Origin: Bacillota bacterium
GTDB lineage: Bacteria > Bacillota > Clostridia > Christensenellales > UBA1242
Assembly: GCA_009780065.1 (NCBI GenBank)
Contig: WRAS01000007.1
Location: 1-56,172 of the forward strand
Direction of reading: 5' to 3'
DNA length: 56,172 nt
In this document: positions 50,078 to 56,172 of the stretch, piece by piece
Numbering within the stretch: the stretch's first letter is position 1
Layout of the letters: every line of letters begins with the position of its first letter
Notes under the pieces: generated by a model
Seen by the model: the letters and a program-made list of their open reading frames with translations, nothing else
What the model was told of the DNA's origin: nothing
Database searches by the model: none
Program-made: the position numbers and the translations under genes

Positions 50078-50749
50078 ATGGCACGAATTAATGCAAGTCC
50101 TACGCGGATGGAAAAGCACAAGCAAAAAGGACGGCTTAAAACCGCATCGCGTGGACACAAACTTTTGAAAGATAAATGCGACGAAATGATTCGTAGTTTC
50201 ATGGTGCTTATCCGAAAAAACAAGGCACTTCGTGACGAAGTCGAGACCGAGATTTCACGTGCGTTACGCTTGTTCATGTTATCAAGAACCCAAATGACCG
50301 CACAAGAAATTCTGGCTGCGGTATCCATCAAACGTGCTGCATTTGATTTTGCGACAACCACCGCAAACATTATGGGTCTGCATGTACCAAAGATTGTAAT
50401 AAAAGAATCTGCTGACATGGCTTCCACCGCTTCAATCACAACAGTGGCACATTTTGATAAGGCTATCGCTGCACTGTCAAAACTTATGCTTTTGCTTATT
50501 GAACTTGCAAACGTGGAAAAGACCTGTGACATGTTGGCGAACGAAATTCAAAAAACCCGCCGTCGTATCAATGCACTTGAACATATCCTTATTCCGCAAA
50601 TTAAAGAAACAATCAAGTACATATCAATGAAATTGTCCGAAAACGAACGTGCCAGCCAAATTCGCTTGATAAAGGTGAAAGAGATGTTGGACGAAATAGA
50701 GGCCATCGAAGAAGCCGCTAATCTAGCCAAACAGGCAAAAGCCAAATAG
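50078..50749 (+). CDS. ntpD: V-type ATPase subunit D (central shaft)
   Basis: 223 residues forming two long helices: MARINASPTRMEKHKQKGRL (a compare M-x-x-x-x-x-P-T-R-x-x-L start), KTASRGHKLLKDKCDEMIR, and at the C-terminal end KTRRRINALEH-like QKTRRRINALEHILIPQI. This is the rotating axle inside the A3B3 head. Last gene of the operon; the terminator follows at 50755. Confidence 0.94.
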   Translation: MARINASPTRMEKHKQKGRLKTASRGHKLLKDKCDEMIRSFMVLIRKNKALRDEVETEISRALRLFMLSRTQMTAQEILAAVSIKRAAFDFATTTANIMGLHVPKIVIKESADMASTASITTVAHFDKAIAALSKLMLLLIELANVEKTCDMLANEIQKTRRRINALEHILIPQIKETIKYISMKLSENERASQIRLIKVKEMLDEIEAIEEAANLAKQAKAK

Positions 50750-50754
50750 TTAAA

Positions 50755-50780
50755 TAAAAAAGGCATCCAGCCTTTTTTTT
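50755..50780. terminator. V-ATPase operon terminator
   Basis: AAAAAAGGC-ATCCA-GCCTTTTTTTT hairpin, also usable by the convergent hydrolase gene. Confidence 0.82.
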
Positions 50781-50784
50781 GTGA

Positions 50785-51456
50785 TTATAATTCCTTAATA
50801 ATTAGTTCAAAGATTCTTTTATTATCCGCGATGTAATTTCCATGGTCTGCATTTGGTACAATAATCAATTTACTGCCTTGGATATTATCAATAATTGTTT
50901 GCGAGTGTGAAAGGTGAACTATATCTTTTTCACCATAGAAAACCGTGGTTGGTATTGCAATTGTTTTTAATTGATCGGCGGTTATATTCGGTTGTGTCAA
51001 CATAAGCCGCATTTTATCAGAAAACCTGAATGGAAATGTAAGACAAAAAACCGCACGCGTTACAAACCGCCAAAATGGTTTTATGCCCTTTGGTGTCAAA
51101 TTAATTCCCGCGACAAATAACTTGTCCAAGACATTTGGATACTTCAACGCCAATAATAATCCAACAATCCCACCGTCCGAGAATCCAAAGAAAATTGGCT
51201 TTTCAATTTGTTCGTGTTTAATAAGATTTGCTATGTCATCGGCGATGTCATTATAATTCAGCCGCTTAACTTTGTCGGATTTTCCATGGCTGCGGGTGTC
51301 TGGTATATAAACGGTGAAATCCGTCGCTAGGTTCGGGATGTCTTTGAAAAAATAGTTACTGCCCATATTTCCGTGTACGAAAATCATCGGTCTTCCCTGT
51401 CCACTCTTGATATACGAGATCTGGACGCCGCTACTGTCAAATGTTTTTGTTTGCAT
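50785..51456 (-). CDS. Alpha/beta hydrolase (223 aa)
   Basis: Small alpha/beta-hydrolase fold enzyme: oxyanion motif FVHGNMGSNYFF (about 27-38), nucleophile elbow GFSDGG with Ser93, acid in FYGEKDIVHL (about 178) and catalytic histidine in VPNADHGNY (about 207). No signal peptide. Substrate unknown; a carboxylesterase or lipase-like cytosolic role is possible. The extended -10 TGATATGAT ends 6 nt before ATG 51456, again without a Shine-Dalgarno site. Confidence 0.87.
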   Translation of the reverse strand: MQTKTFDSSGVQISYIKSGQGRPMIFVHGNMGSNYFFKDIPNLATDFTVYIPDTRSHGKSDKVKRLNYNDIADDIANLIKHEQIEKPIFFGFSDGGIVGLLLALKYPNVLDKLFVAGINLTPKGIKPFWRFVTRAVFCLTFPFRFSDKMRLMLTQPNITADQLKTIAIPTTVFYGEKDIVHLSHSQTIIDNIQGSKLIIVPNADHGNYIADNKRIFELIIKEL

Positions 51457-51486
51457 GATCTTATCATATCATGTTTTACCAATTAA

Positions 51487-51506
51487 TAAAACCCTTAACT
51501 GGGTTT
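51487..51506. terminator. Short hairpin AAAACCC/GGGTTTT
   Basis: AAAACCC-TTAACT-GGGTTTT. May be a second stop signal for the minus-strand tRNA transcript or act in the hydrolase upstream region. Confidence 0.45.
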
Positions 51507-51550
51507 TGAAAATTGTAGGTTTAATTCCATTTGATCGTGTACATAAATAA

Positions 51551-51574
51551 AAAATTCCCTATGGGAATTTTCCG
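51551..51574. terminator. Terminator after the minus-strand tRNA pair
   Basis: AAAATTCCC-(A)TA(G)-GGGAATTTT stem with a T run on the minus strand, immediately downstream of tRNA-Met. Confidence 0.72.
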
Positions 51575-51578
51575 TGAA

Positions 51579-51655
51579 TGGTGGGTCTTCAGGGACTTGA
51601 ACCCCGGACCGACCGGTTATGAGCCGGTTGCTCTAACCAACTGAGCTAAAGACCC
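51579..51655 (-). tRNA. tRNA-Met (anticodon CAU, elongator type)
   Basis: 77 nt: acceptor GGGTCTT/AAGACCC, D arm AGCTCAGTTGGTTAGAGC, anticodon arm ACCGG-CTCATAA-CCGGT, T loop GTTCAAG, encoded CCA. The Watson-Crick first pair and general sequence fit elongator tRNA-Met; an Ile2 (lysidine) identity is less likely but not excluded. Confidence 0.92.
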
Positions 51656-51661
51656 TTTTGT

Positions 51662-51747
51662 TGGTGGGTGCTGATGGATTCGAACCACCGCAGGCTTGCG
51701 CCGACAGATTTACAGTCTGCTCCAATTGGCCACTCTGGCAAGCACCC
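51662..51747 (-). tRNA. tRNA-Tyr (anticodon GUA)
   Basis: 86 nt class II tRNA: acceptor GGGTGCT/AGCACCC, anticodon loop CTGTAAA with GTA, long variable arm, T loop GTTCGAA, encoded CCA. Cotranscribed with tRNA-Met. Confidence 0.94.
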
Positions 51748-51757
51748 CTAACAACGT

Positions 51758-51786
51758 ATAATAGCAAAAAAATCGTGTTAAGTCAA
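51758..51786 (-). promoter_or_regulatory. Promoter of tRNA-Tyr-tRNA-Met
   Basis: TTGACT (51786-51781), 17 nt, TATTAT (51763-51758) on the minus strand. Confidence 0.8.
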
Positions 51787-51818
51787 GCAAAGTTTTTTAA
51801 CATACAAAGTTTTAAAGA

Positions 51819-51857
51819 TTGCAATATTCGTCTTGAAGTGATATAATCATATCACTT
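51819..51857 (+). promoter_or_regulatory. tRNA-Ala promoter overlapped by a palindrome
   Basis: TTGCAA (51819-51824), 17 nt, TATAAT (51842-51847). The -10 is the left part of an inverted repeat AAGTGATAT-AATC-ATATCACTT (51836-51857). Confidence 0.75.
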
Positions 51858-51865
51858 CCGCTCGC

Positions 51866-51941
51866 GGGGCTATGGCGCAGTTGGTAGCGCGTTTGAATGG
51901 CATTCAAAAGGTCAGCGGTTCAAATCCGCTTAGCTCCACCA
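51866..51941 (+). tRNA. tRNA-Ala (anticodon GGC)
   Basis: 76 nt: acceptor GGGGCTA/TAGCTCC with G3-U70-type pairing near the end, D arm GCGC, anticodon arm TTTGA-ATGGCAT-TCAAA with GGC, T loop GTTCAAA, encoded CCA. Confidence 0.94.
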
Positions 51942-52111
51942 TCGTCGTCAAAGTTCGAACCATGTTATTGTCTTTGTTAATGGCATGGTTGGATTCAGAC
52001 GAGTGCGACAGCAACGTGAAAAAGTCGTATAACAACACGGTTTTTTATTGCTTTTATAAAAGTCGAGCATATGAATCTGCTTTTTGTCTTTTAATTTAAA
52101 ATAGGTTGTGC

Positions 52112-52117
52112 TACACT
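52112..52117 (+). promoter_or_regulatory. -10 element of the 52124 gene
   Basis: Extended -10 TGC-TACACT ends 6 nt before ATG 52124. The stretch 51942-52105 after tRNA-Ala holds no gene; an imperfect stem (AACCATG/CATGGTT) lies at 51957-51994. Confidence 0.5.
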
Positions 52118-52123
52118 CAGCAC

Positions 52124-52693
52124 ATGGGACTCTTCAGAAAAAAACTCTCACCACTCCAACTCACAGGCATTTATGTCTTCAGGCATAAGAACATGAAAGG
52201 CATCGAATCTGATGTAGCGCTCGAGGCGGCACAAGAACTCCTCTTTGGATTGGGATTGAAGCACGAATACGTATCCTTCAGTATAGAGAATCACGGACTT
52301 TGGACTTTTGACAAGTGCGAACGATTCCTAAAGCAATATCCGACCCTAGTAAAATTCATCATACGAAAAGAAAAGTCTAGCAAGAAAATCAACAAGCTTA
52401 TGGGTGCTGAAATGATGACACTGGAAATTCGCAGCAGTGGTACGGAAATTGCAGAGTGCGACATTGAATGCCTGCGCAAAATCTTTAAACGCGGACCTGA
52501 CCTGTCGCTCACATTTCACAACATTACCAAAGACGGGGAACCATTTTGCTCCGAAATAGTTGCCGAGAAACATCTCAGCGAACACATGCTACAAATCCAC
52601 TTTAAAAAGGACGACCACAAAGATAAGCTGGACTCTATTGCAAAGTTTGTCGGATGCAAGCCACAGCCCTTTATCATTCCATGCGTATCATAG
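52124..52693 (+). CDS. Hypothetical protein (189 aa)
   Basis: Starts MGLFRKKLSPLQLTGIYVFR at ATG 52124; an in-frame TTG six codons upstream is less likely because the -10 box would fall inside it. Soluble, alternating charged helices and strands: VALEAAQELLFGLGLKHEYV, WTFDKCERFLKQYPTLVKFI, EIAECDIECLRKIFKRGPDL. No signal peptide, membrane helix or recognised motif. Predicted leaderless. A terminator follows at 52753. Confidence 0.7.
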   Translation: MGLFRKKLSPLQLTGIYVFRHKNMKGIESDVALEAAQELLFGLGLKHEYVSFSIENHGLWTFDKCERFLKQYPTLVKFIIRKEKSSKKINKLMGAEMMTLEIRSSGTEIAECDIECLRKIFKRGPDLSLTFHNITKDGEPFCSEIVAEKHLSEHMLQIHFKKDDHKDKLDSIAKFVGCKPQPFIIPCVS

Positions 52694-52752
52694 AGGGCAT
52701 ATGGAGATGGCGGCTCGAACTTCATCCCAATAGCCCACCAAGATAAATATGG

Positions 52753-52782
52753 AAAAACTGTTTTCAAGAACAGTTTAATTTT
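52753..52782 (+). terminator. Terminator after the 52124 gene
   Basis: AAACTGTT-TTCAAG-AACAGTTT followed by AATTTT. Confidence 0.65.
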
Positions 52783-52848
52783 CAAACAAGATTATATTCT
52801 TGGTATAAATTGTCATGTTATAAAATAAAAAGTTTTTTAAAAAAAGTG

Positions 52849-52895
52849 TTGACATAGGTCAAATATTGTATATACTGTTATTATGTCGTATATAC
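52849..52895 (+). promoter_or_regulatory. Promoter and candidate operator of the GntR-ABC operon
   Basis: TTGACA (52849-52854), 16 nt, TATACT (52871-52876). The 8-bp palindrome GTATATAC occurs at 52868-52875 over the -10 and again at 52888-52895, exactly 20 bp apart. This is suited to binding one dimer per turn pair of a YtrA-type repressor. Confidence 0.6.
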
Positions 52896-52917
52896 AGTTA
52901 TAATAAGAGGTAGTGCA

Positions 52918-53295
52918 ATGAACATCGTAATCTCGAATAGGTCTGATCAACCTATTTACGAACAGATTAAAGAACAAATTCGTTCGGCGATTATTCGTGA
53001 TGAAATTGCAGAAAATGAAATGCTGCCTTCCATTCGTTCGCTTGCACATGACCTTAAAATCAGTGTAATTACAACAAAGCGCGCGTACGACGAATTGGAA
53101 CTTGAGGGATTTATTGCGACAGTACACGGTAAAGGATGTTTTGTATTACCAAAGAACAAAGAACAAATTCGCGAATACAAATTAAAAGAAATCGAACAAC
53201 ACCTTACCAACGCAATCACAAATGCCAAGATGATTAGAATGACAAGCGACGAGTTAACACAATTATTACACATATTATTAAAGGAGGAAGACTGA
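52918..53295 (+). CDS. GntR-family transcriptional regulator, YtrA subfamily (125 aa)
   Basis: Short GntR protein: winged helix at residues about 10-75 (DQPIYEQIKEQIRSAIIRDE, LPSIRSLAHDLKISVITTKR, AYDELELEGFIATVHGKGCF) and a short C-terminal helical dimerisation tail of about 45 residues instead of an effector domain. This is the YtrA subfamily, which represses adjacent ABC transporters, often answering cell-wall-active compounds. AAGAGG precedes ATG 52918. It overlaps the ABC gene by one nucleotide (TGATG). Confidence 0.88.
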   Translation: MNIVISNRSDQPIYEQIKEQIRSAIIRDEIAENEMLPSIRSLAHDLKISVITTKRAYDELELEGFIATVHGKGCFVLPKNKEQIREYKLKEIEQHLTNAITNAKMIRMTSDELTQLLHILLKEED

Positions 53296-54158
53296 TGGAA
53301 AATGCTATTGAAATAAATGGCTTACGAAAGAAGTTTGGAAATTTTGGTGTCGAAGATGTCTCTTTTACGCTACCAAAAGGTTTCATTATGGGTTTTGTCG
53401 GCAAAAATGGTGCCGGCAAAACAACTACGATTAAAGCAATTTTGAATATGCTGAATCGTGATAGCGGCGAAATAAAAATATTCGGCAAAGACAATCTTCA
53501 ACACGAGGCCGAGATTAAGCAGAAAATAGGTGTCGTAATGGACAGTCCTTTTTACGAGCAAGAATGGACACTGGTTCAAGTTGGAAAAATGTTAAAGCCA
53601 TTTTATCCAGGCTGGAGCGACCAAAAATTTAACGAGATGTTAAAGCAGTTTCAACTGGCACCAAATAAAAGGGTTAAAGAATTATCCCGTGGCATGAAAA
53701 TGAAAATAATGGTTGCATGTGCTTTGGCACATGACCCGGATCTACTCATATTAGACGAACCTACCAGCGGTCTGGATGCAGTTGCACGTGATGAATTGCT
53801 TGAAATTTTGCAATCATTTATAAGCAACGAAAATAAATCAATTCTATTCTCAACACACATAACCACCGATCTGGAAAAGATTGCGGATTATCTTACTTTT
53901 ATTGATAATGGAAAAATTGTGCACAGTGATACAAAAGACAACATGCTAGAGAAATATGTTATTGTGAAAGGCGGACGGGACGCCCTGACACCAGAACAAA
54001 AGGCATTAATTATTGGTTACCACGAAACCAAAGTAAATTTTGATGGAATCACAGACAAAGCAAATTTAAAAAACTTTCCAAAGTCACTGGTAATCGAGCC
54101 ATGTACAATGGACGAATTGGTTGTAAGATTTAACAAAGAAGGGAGGAATAAATCATGA
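53295..54158 (+). CDS. ABC transporter ATP-binding protein (287 aa)
   Basis: Walker A GKNGAGKTTTIKAI (about 38-51), Q-loop replaced region MDSPFYEQE, signature LSRGMKMKIMVA (near 135), Walker B LLILDEPTSGLD (about 153-164) and H-switch STHITTD. A C-terminal extension of about 70 residues ends the protein. It energises the permease encoded next. The ABC-2 type pair under a YtrA-like regulator suggests export of, or resistance to, a peptide or lipid-linked compound (inference). Confidence 0.93.
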   Translation: MENAIEINGLRKKFGNFGVEDVSFTLPKGFIMGFVGKNGAGKTTTIKAILNMLNRDSGEIKIFGKDNLQHEAEIKQKIGVVMDSPFYEQEWTLVQVGKMLKPFYPGWSDQKFNEMLKQFQLAPNKRVKELSRGMKMKIMVACALAHDPDLLILDEPTSGLDAVARDELLEILQSFISNENKSILFSTHITTDLEKIADYLTFIDNGKIVHSDTKDNMLEKYVIVKGGRDALTPEQKALIIGYHETKVNFDGITDKANLKNFPKSLVIEPCTMDELVVRFNKEGRNKS

Positions 54159-54820
54159 AAAATATTTCTGGACTATTAAAGATTGATACCATGCTTATTG
54201 CGCCTTATTGGAAATGGTTGGTAATGTTTTTTGGTATAGCACTTTTAATGAGCATAGTGGCTGGACAAAGCGGATTGGTATTTATCATATCATTCACAAT
54301 GTTTGCAGGCACGTTCACCGCATTCAATTTTGAAAATACCGAGAAATCTAATCTAAACGTTTTATATGCAACACTGCCGACAAACAGGAAATCTATTCTC
54401 TTTACACGTTACATATTCATTTTAATTGTCCTTGTCCTGTCACTTATCGTCGCAGTAGGGGTTGGCATCATAATTGACCTTGCATTTGGCAACACATTGT
54501 ATTGGGAAGCATTTGCTACACTCGCCTGTATTTCTTTTGCAATATATCTATTTAATACAAGTTTCCAAACACCCTTCTTTTACAGATTCGGATACGTTAA
54601 AGGCAAAATATTCCTGTGGATACCTTTGATTATTATTATGATAATACTTAACATTCCCGTACTCTTTGATGTATTTAACTTAAATGTTAATTTCAATATT
54701 TTTGAAATTTTGTTCCGCAACACAACTGCTACAAGCCTAATCGCACTTGCAGTTGGTATAGTGTCAATTACAATTTCATATATCCTGTCGCACAAAATTT
54801 ATCTAAAGCGAGATTTCTGA
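54155..54820 (+). CDS. ABC-2 type transporter permease (221 aa)
   Basis: Six membrane helices (WLVMFFGIALLMSIVAGQSG, FIISFTMFAGTFTAFNFENT, YIFILIVLVLSLIVAVGVGI, IPLIIIMIILNIPVLFDVF and a last pair near 195-215) with the ABC2-membrane phrase LNVLYATLPTNRKSILFTRY, typical of ABC-2 permeases encoded with GntR regulators. It overlaps the ATPase gene by 4 nt (ATGA). Confidence 0.88.
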   Translation: MKNISGLLKIDTMLIAPYWKWLVMFFGIALLMSIVAGQSGLVFIISFTMFAGTFTAFNFENTEKSNLNVLYATLPTNRKSILFTRYIFILIVLVLSLIVAVGVGIIIDLAFGNTLYWEAFATLACISFAIYLFNTSFQTPFFYRFGYVKGKIFLWIPLIIIMIILNIPVLFDVFNLNVNFNIFEILFRNTTATSLIALAVGIVSITISYILSHKIYLKRDF

Positions 54821-54841
54821 TTAAAACACCACCAAAGTTTG

Positions 54842-54866
54842 AAAAAGCCCAGCGCGGGCTTTTTTG
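54842..54866 (+). terminator. Terminator of the GntR-ABC operon
   Basis: AAAAAGCCC-AGCGC-GGGCTTTTTT hairpin. Confidence 0.85.
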
Positions 54867-54946
54867 AATTAATTAAAAACCTATTGAGCATTCAGCAACT
54901 ACAATAAGATAAAAAGCAGTTGACAATATATATATATTCTAATCTC

Positions 54947-55399
54947 ATGAAAGAGGAAGAAATTCAAACTAATTTAGACAAGTTGCAGAGTCTTGGCGGC
55001 GAGTTAAATGTACTTTTTGATAAAGAAAATGAATACGAAAAATCAATTAACAAAAAAGCCAATATTACACTTGCTTCACTTGGTACGGCGGCAATTGCAA
55101 TGATAGCAAGACACCTTGATTTAGATCCAGAGGCGATTCAAGACATTTTTGGTGTGGCACAGCATCTTGCAACGGGTGCCGGAGTTGCGATGATTGGTTC
55201 AGCTTATGTGGAAGTAAAAAAAGGTTTAAAAAACAGTGAATCTATTGAATCTATTCGTACACGCGCAAGTGCAATGTTCAAGGCGCTAGTAGATTCTGGA
55301 CAACATGTAAATACTGCGAGCAATAGTTATTTAGAAATTCTAGGTGCAGTGTACCAAAATAGCCGGTCAAGACAAGATTCGACAGAACGTGAAATTTAA
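54947..55399 (+). CDS. Hypothetical helical protein (150 aa)
   Basis: ATG 54947 chosen over an in-frame TTG 27 nt upstream, since TTGACA and TATTCT (ending 6 nt before the ATG) look like promoter elements. The protein has a charged coiled-coil N terminus (EEEIQTNLDKLQSLGGELNV), an Ala/Gly-rich hydrophobic centre (ANITLASLGTAAIAMIARHL, ATGAGVAMIGSAYVEV) and a polar C terminus. It may be membrane-associated. No family recognised. It converges on the SUFU gene without a terminator. Confidence 0.65.
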   Translation: MKEEEIQTNLDKLQSLGGELNVLFDKENEYEKSINKKANITLASLGTAAIAMIARHLDLDPEAIQDIFGVAQHLATGAGVAMIGSAYVEVKKGLKNSESIESIRTRASAMFKALVDSGQHVNTASNSYLEILGAVYQNSRSRQDSTEREI

Positions 55400-55405
55400 A
55401 CAGTT

Positions 55406-56029
55406 TTATATAGTACTTGGTCTTTTTGGGTCAACTATTAAACTGGCATCCTCAGGAAATTTTTGCATCAGTGCCTCGATTCCATGTTGCAATTTAAACT
55501 CTATTTCTGCTTTGTGCAATGGTATTAAAATATAAAAATTTACAAAATCTTTTTTGGAAATCTGAACTCGCTCTCCTGGTGATTGCGGTGATAAAAGCAC
55601 TACCCCAGAAAACCCAGTAGTAGGGTCGTATGCTTCCCAATCCTCGTTCGCGGTAGTGTGCCCCCAACCAAGCCATGTATTGGCATATATTGGAAAGCGT
55701 GCTAATTCCTTTAACATGCGAACCGGCCAATACCACTGGTCTTCTTCGCTGTCAAATCGCCAATTACTTGGAAGATAAATCATTAACTCTGCCCTGTCTA
55801 AATTTTCCTTGCGCAACTCTTTGGGTACATTCATCGAATGTGCACCCATCCCCATGGTCACCAATGTATAAAAATCATTCTCGGGCGTCGGGTTAATCAG
55901 CGCCACATCGCAATGAATATCCGGTGATACAACTTCGTGCAACACATGTTCAAAGTGTCCAAAGTTGTTCGTGATATGCGCCTCTAGCGCTTTTAATTCT
56001 TTTTCATTATAAAGTTTTGGTCTTGCCAT
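55406..56029 (-). CDS. Suppressor of fused (SUFU) domain protein, possible immunity protein
   Basis: 207 residues with the bacterial SUFU pattern: HFEHVLHEVVSPDIHCDVAL, YTLVTMGMGAHSMNVP, RAELMIYLPSNWRF, WYWPVRMLKELARFP, and WLGWGHTTAN. Bacterial SUFU-family proteins are frequent immunity proteins in polymorphic toxin loci (established comparative-genomic knowledge). It follows, by 15 nt, the end of another gene that leaves the window. AAGGAGA lies about 8 nt before ATG 56029. Confidence 0.85.
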   Translation of the reverse strand: MARPKLYNEKELKALEAHITNNFGHFEHVLHEVVSPDIHCDVALINPTPENDFYTLVTMGMGAHSMNVPKELRKENLDRAELMIYLPSNWRFDSEEDQWYWPVRMLKELARFPIYANTWLGWGHTTANEDWEAYDPTTGFSGVVLLSPQSPGERVQISKKDFVNFYILIPLHKAEIEFKLQHGIEALMQKFPEDASLIVDPKRPSTI

Positions 56030-56043
56030 AATTATTCTCCTTC

Positions 56044-56172
56044 TTAAGGATTCTGCACAACCCCACCGATTGCAAACATGGATGCAATTATGTCGCCAGT
56101 AACACCAGTTACAGTAATCGCACGAGACAACCCAGATCCATGTATTACAGCGGTGCCTGGCCCAGTAAATGT
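56044..56172 (-). CDS. C-terminal end of an unknown gene (partial)
   Basis: The last 42 codons before TAA at 56046-56044 read TFTGPGTAVIHGSGLSRAIT and VTGVTGDIIASMFAIGGVVQ then NP. Short Gly/Thr/Val-rich strands suggest a beta-sheet protein. As the gene just upstream of a SUFU protein it could be a toxin or another part of a toxin locus, but too little is visible to say. Confidence 0.55.
   Translation of the reverse strand, partial: TFTGPGTAVIHGSGLSRAITVTGVTGDIIASMFAIGGVVQNP

Noticed and set aside
51945-52010. Small RNA downstream of tRNA-Ala
   Set aside because: An imperfect stem (AACCATG/CATGGTT) exists, but no promoter or terminator supports a separate transcript.
1-56172. CRISPR array
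   Set aside because: No regularly spaced identical short repeats. The repeated DNA is explained by RHS anchors, the Gly-repeat gene and palindromic elements.

Overview
The window looks like a chromosomal segment of an uncultivated, moderately low-GC Gram-positive (Bacillota/Clostridia-like) bacterium using the standard code. Pointers are a SpoVAC homologue, a PASTA-containing FtsI/SpoVD transpeptidase next to rsmH, a YqzL-like small protein beside recO, an Enterococcus-type V-ATPase operon (F-I-K-E-C-G-A-B-D order), FabK, and a YtrA-type GntR regulator with an ABC transporter. This placement is inference; no rRNA is present.

Layout. 1-8743 (minus) is a polymorphic-toxin locus: one full-length secreted RHS protein with its putative immunity gene, followed by a downstream array of orphan RHS C-terminal cassettes and small putative immunity genes that share a nearly identical DNA anchor. 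8968-16849 holds a giant Gly-rich beta-helix surface protein, SpoVAC, a lipoprotein, an amino-acid permease and an unknown gene pair. 16907-20851 is a reduced dcw cluster (rsmH, ftsL-like, ftsI/spoVD) interrupted by a MITE-like inverted repeat. 21121-25557 carries a YgjV-like membrane protein, a Nudix-MazG fusion, a Na/Pi cotransporter and fabK-fabZ. 25672-29426 is an abrB-like, grpE, dnaK, dnaJ heat-shock operon. 29554-34564 has hemW, an MFS protein, lepA, recO and a YqzL-like gene. 34590-37269 is a cluster of membrane and zinc-ribbon proteins of unknown role. 37330-42063 has galU, dinB, tRNA-Pro and tex. 42294-50749 is the complete V-ATPase operon. 50785-56172 has an alpha/beta hydrolase, tRNA-Met, tRNA-Tyr, tRNA-Ala, a GntR-ABC operon, unknown genes, and at the right edge a SUFU-domain protein, a family often acting as toxin immunity.

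Two themes stand out. First, the RHS array: orphan cassettes B and C have related toxin tips paired with related small winged-helix-like immunity candidates, and the start regions of both (in B only as a relic) sit behind their own promoter-like sequences. Second, many genes that head transcription units lack a Shine-Dalgarno sequence and instead have a -10 hexamer (often extended, TGnTAnnnT) ending 5-8 nt before the start codon. That geometry predicts leaderless mRNAs. Genes inside operons mostly keep AGGAGG-like sites. In one case (galU/dinB) a single palindromic AATATATT appears to serve as the -10 for two divergent leaderless genes.
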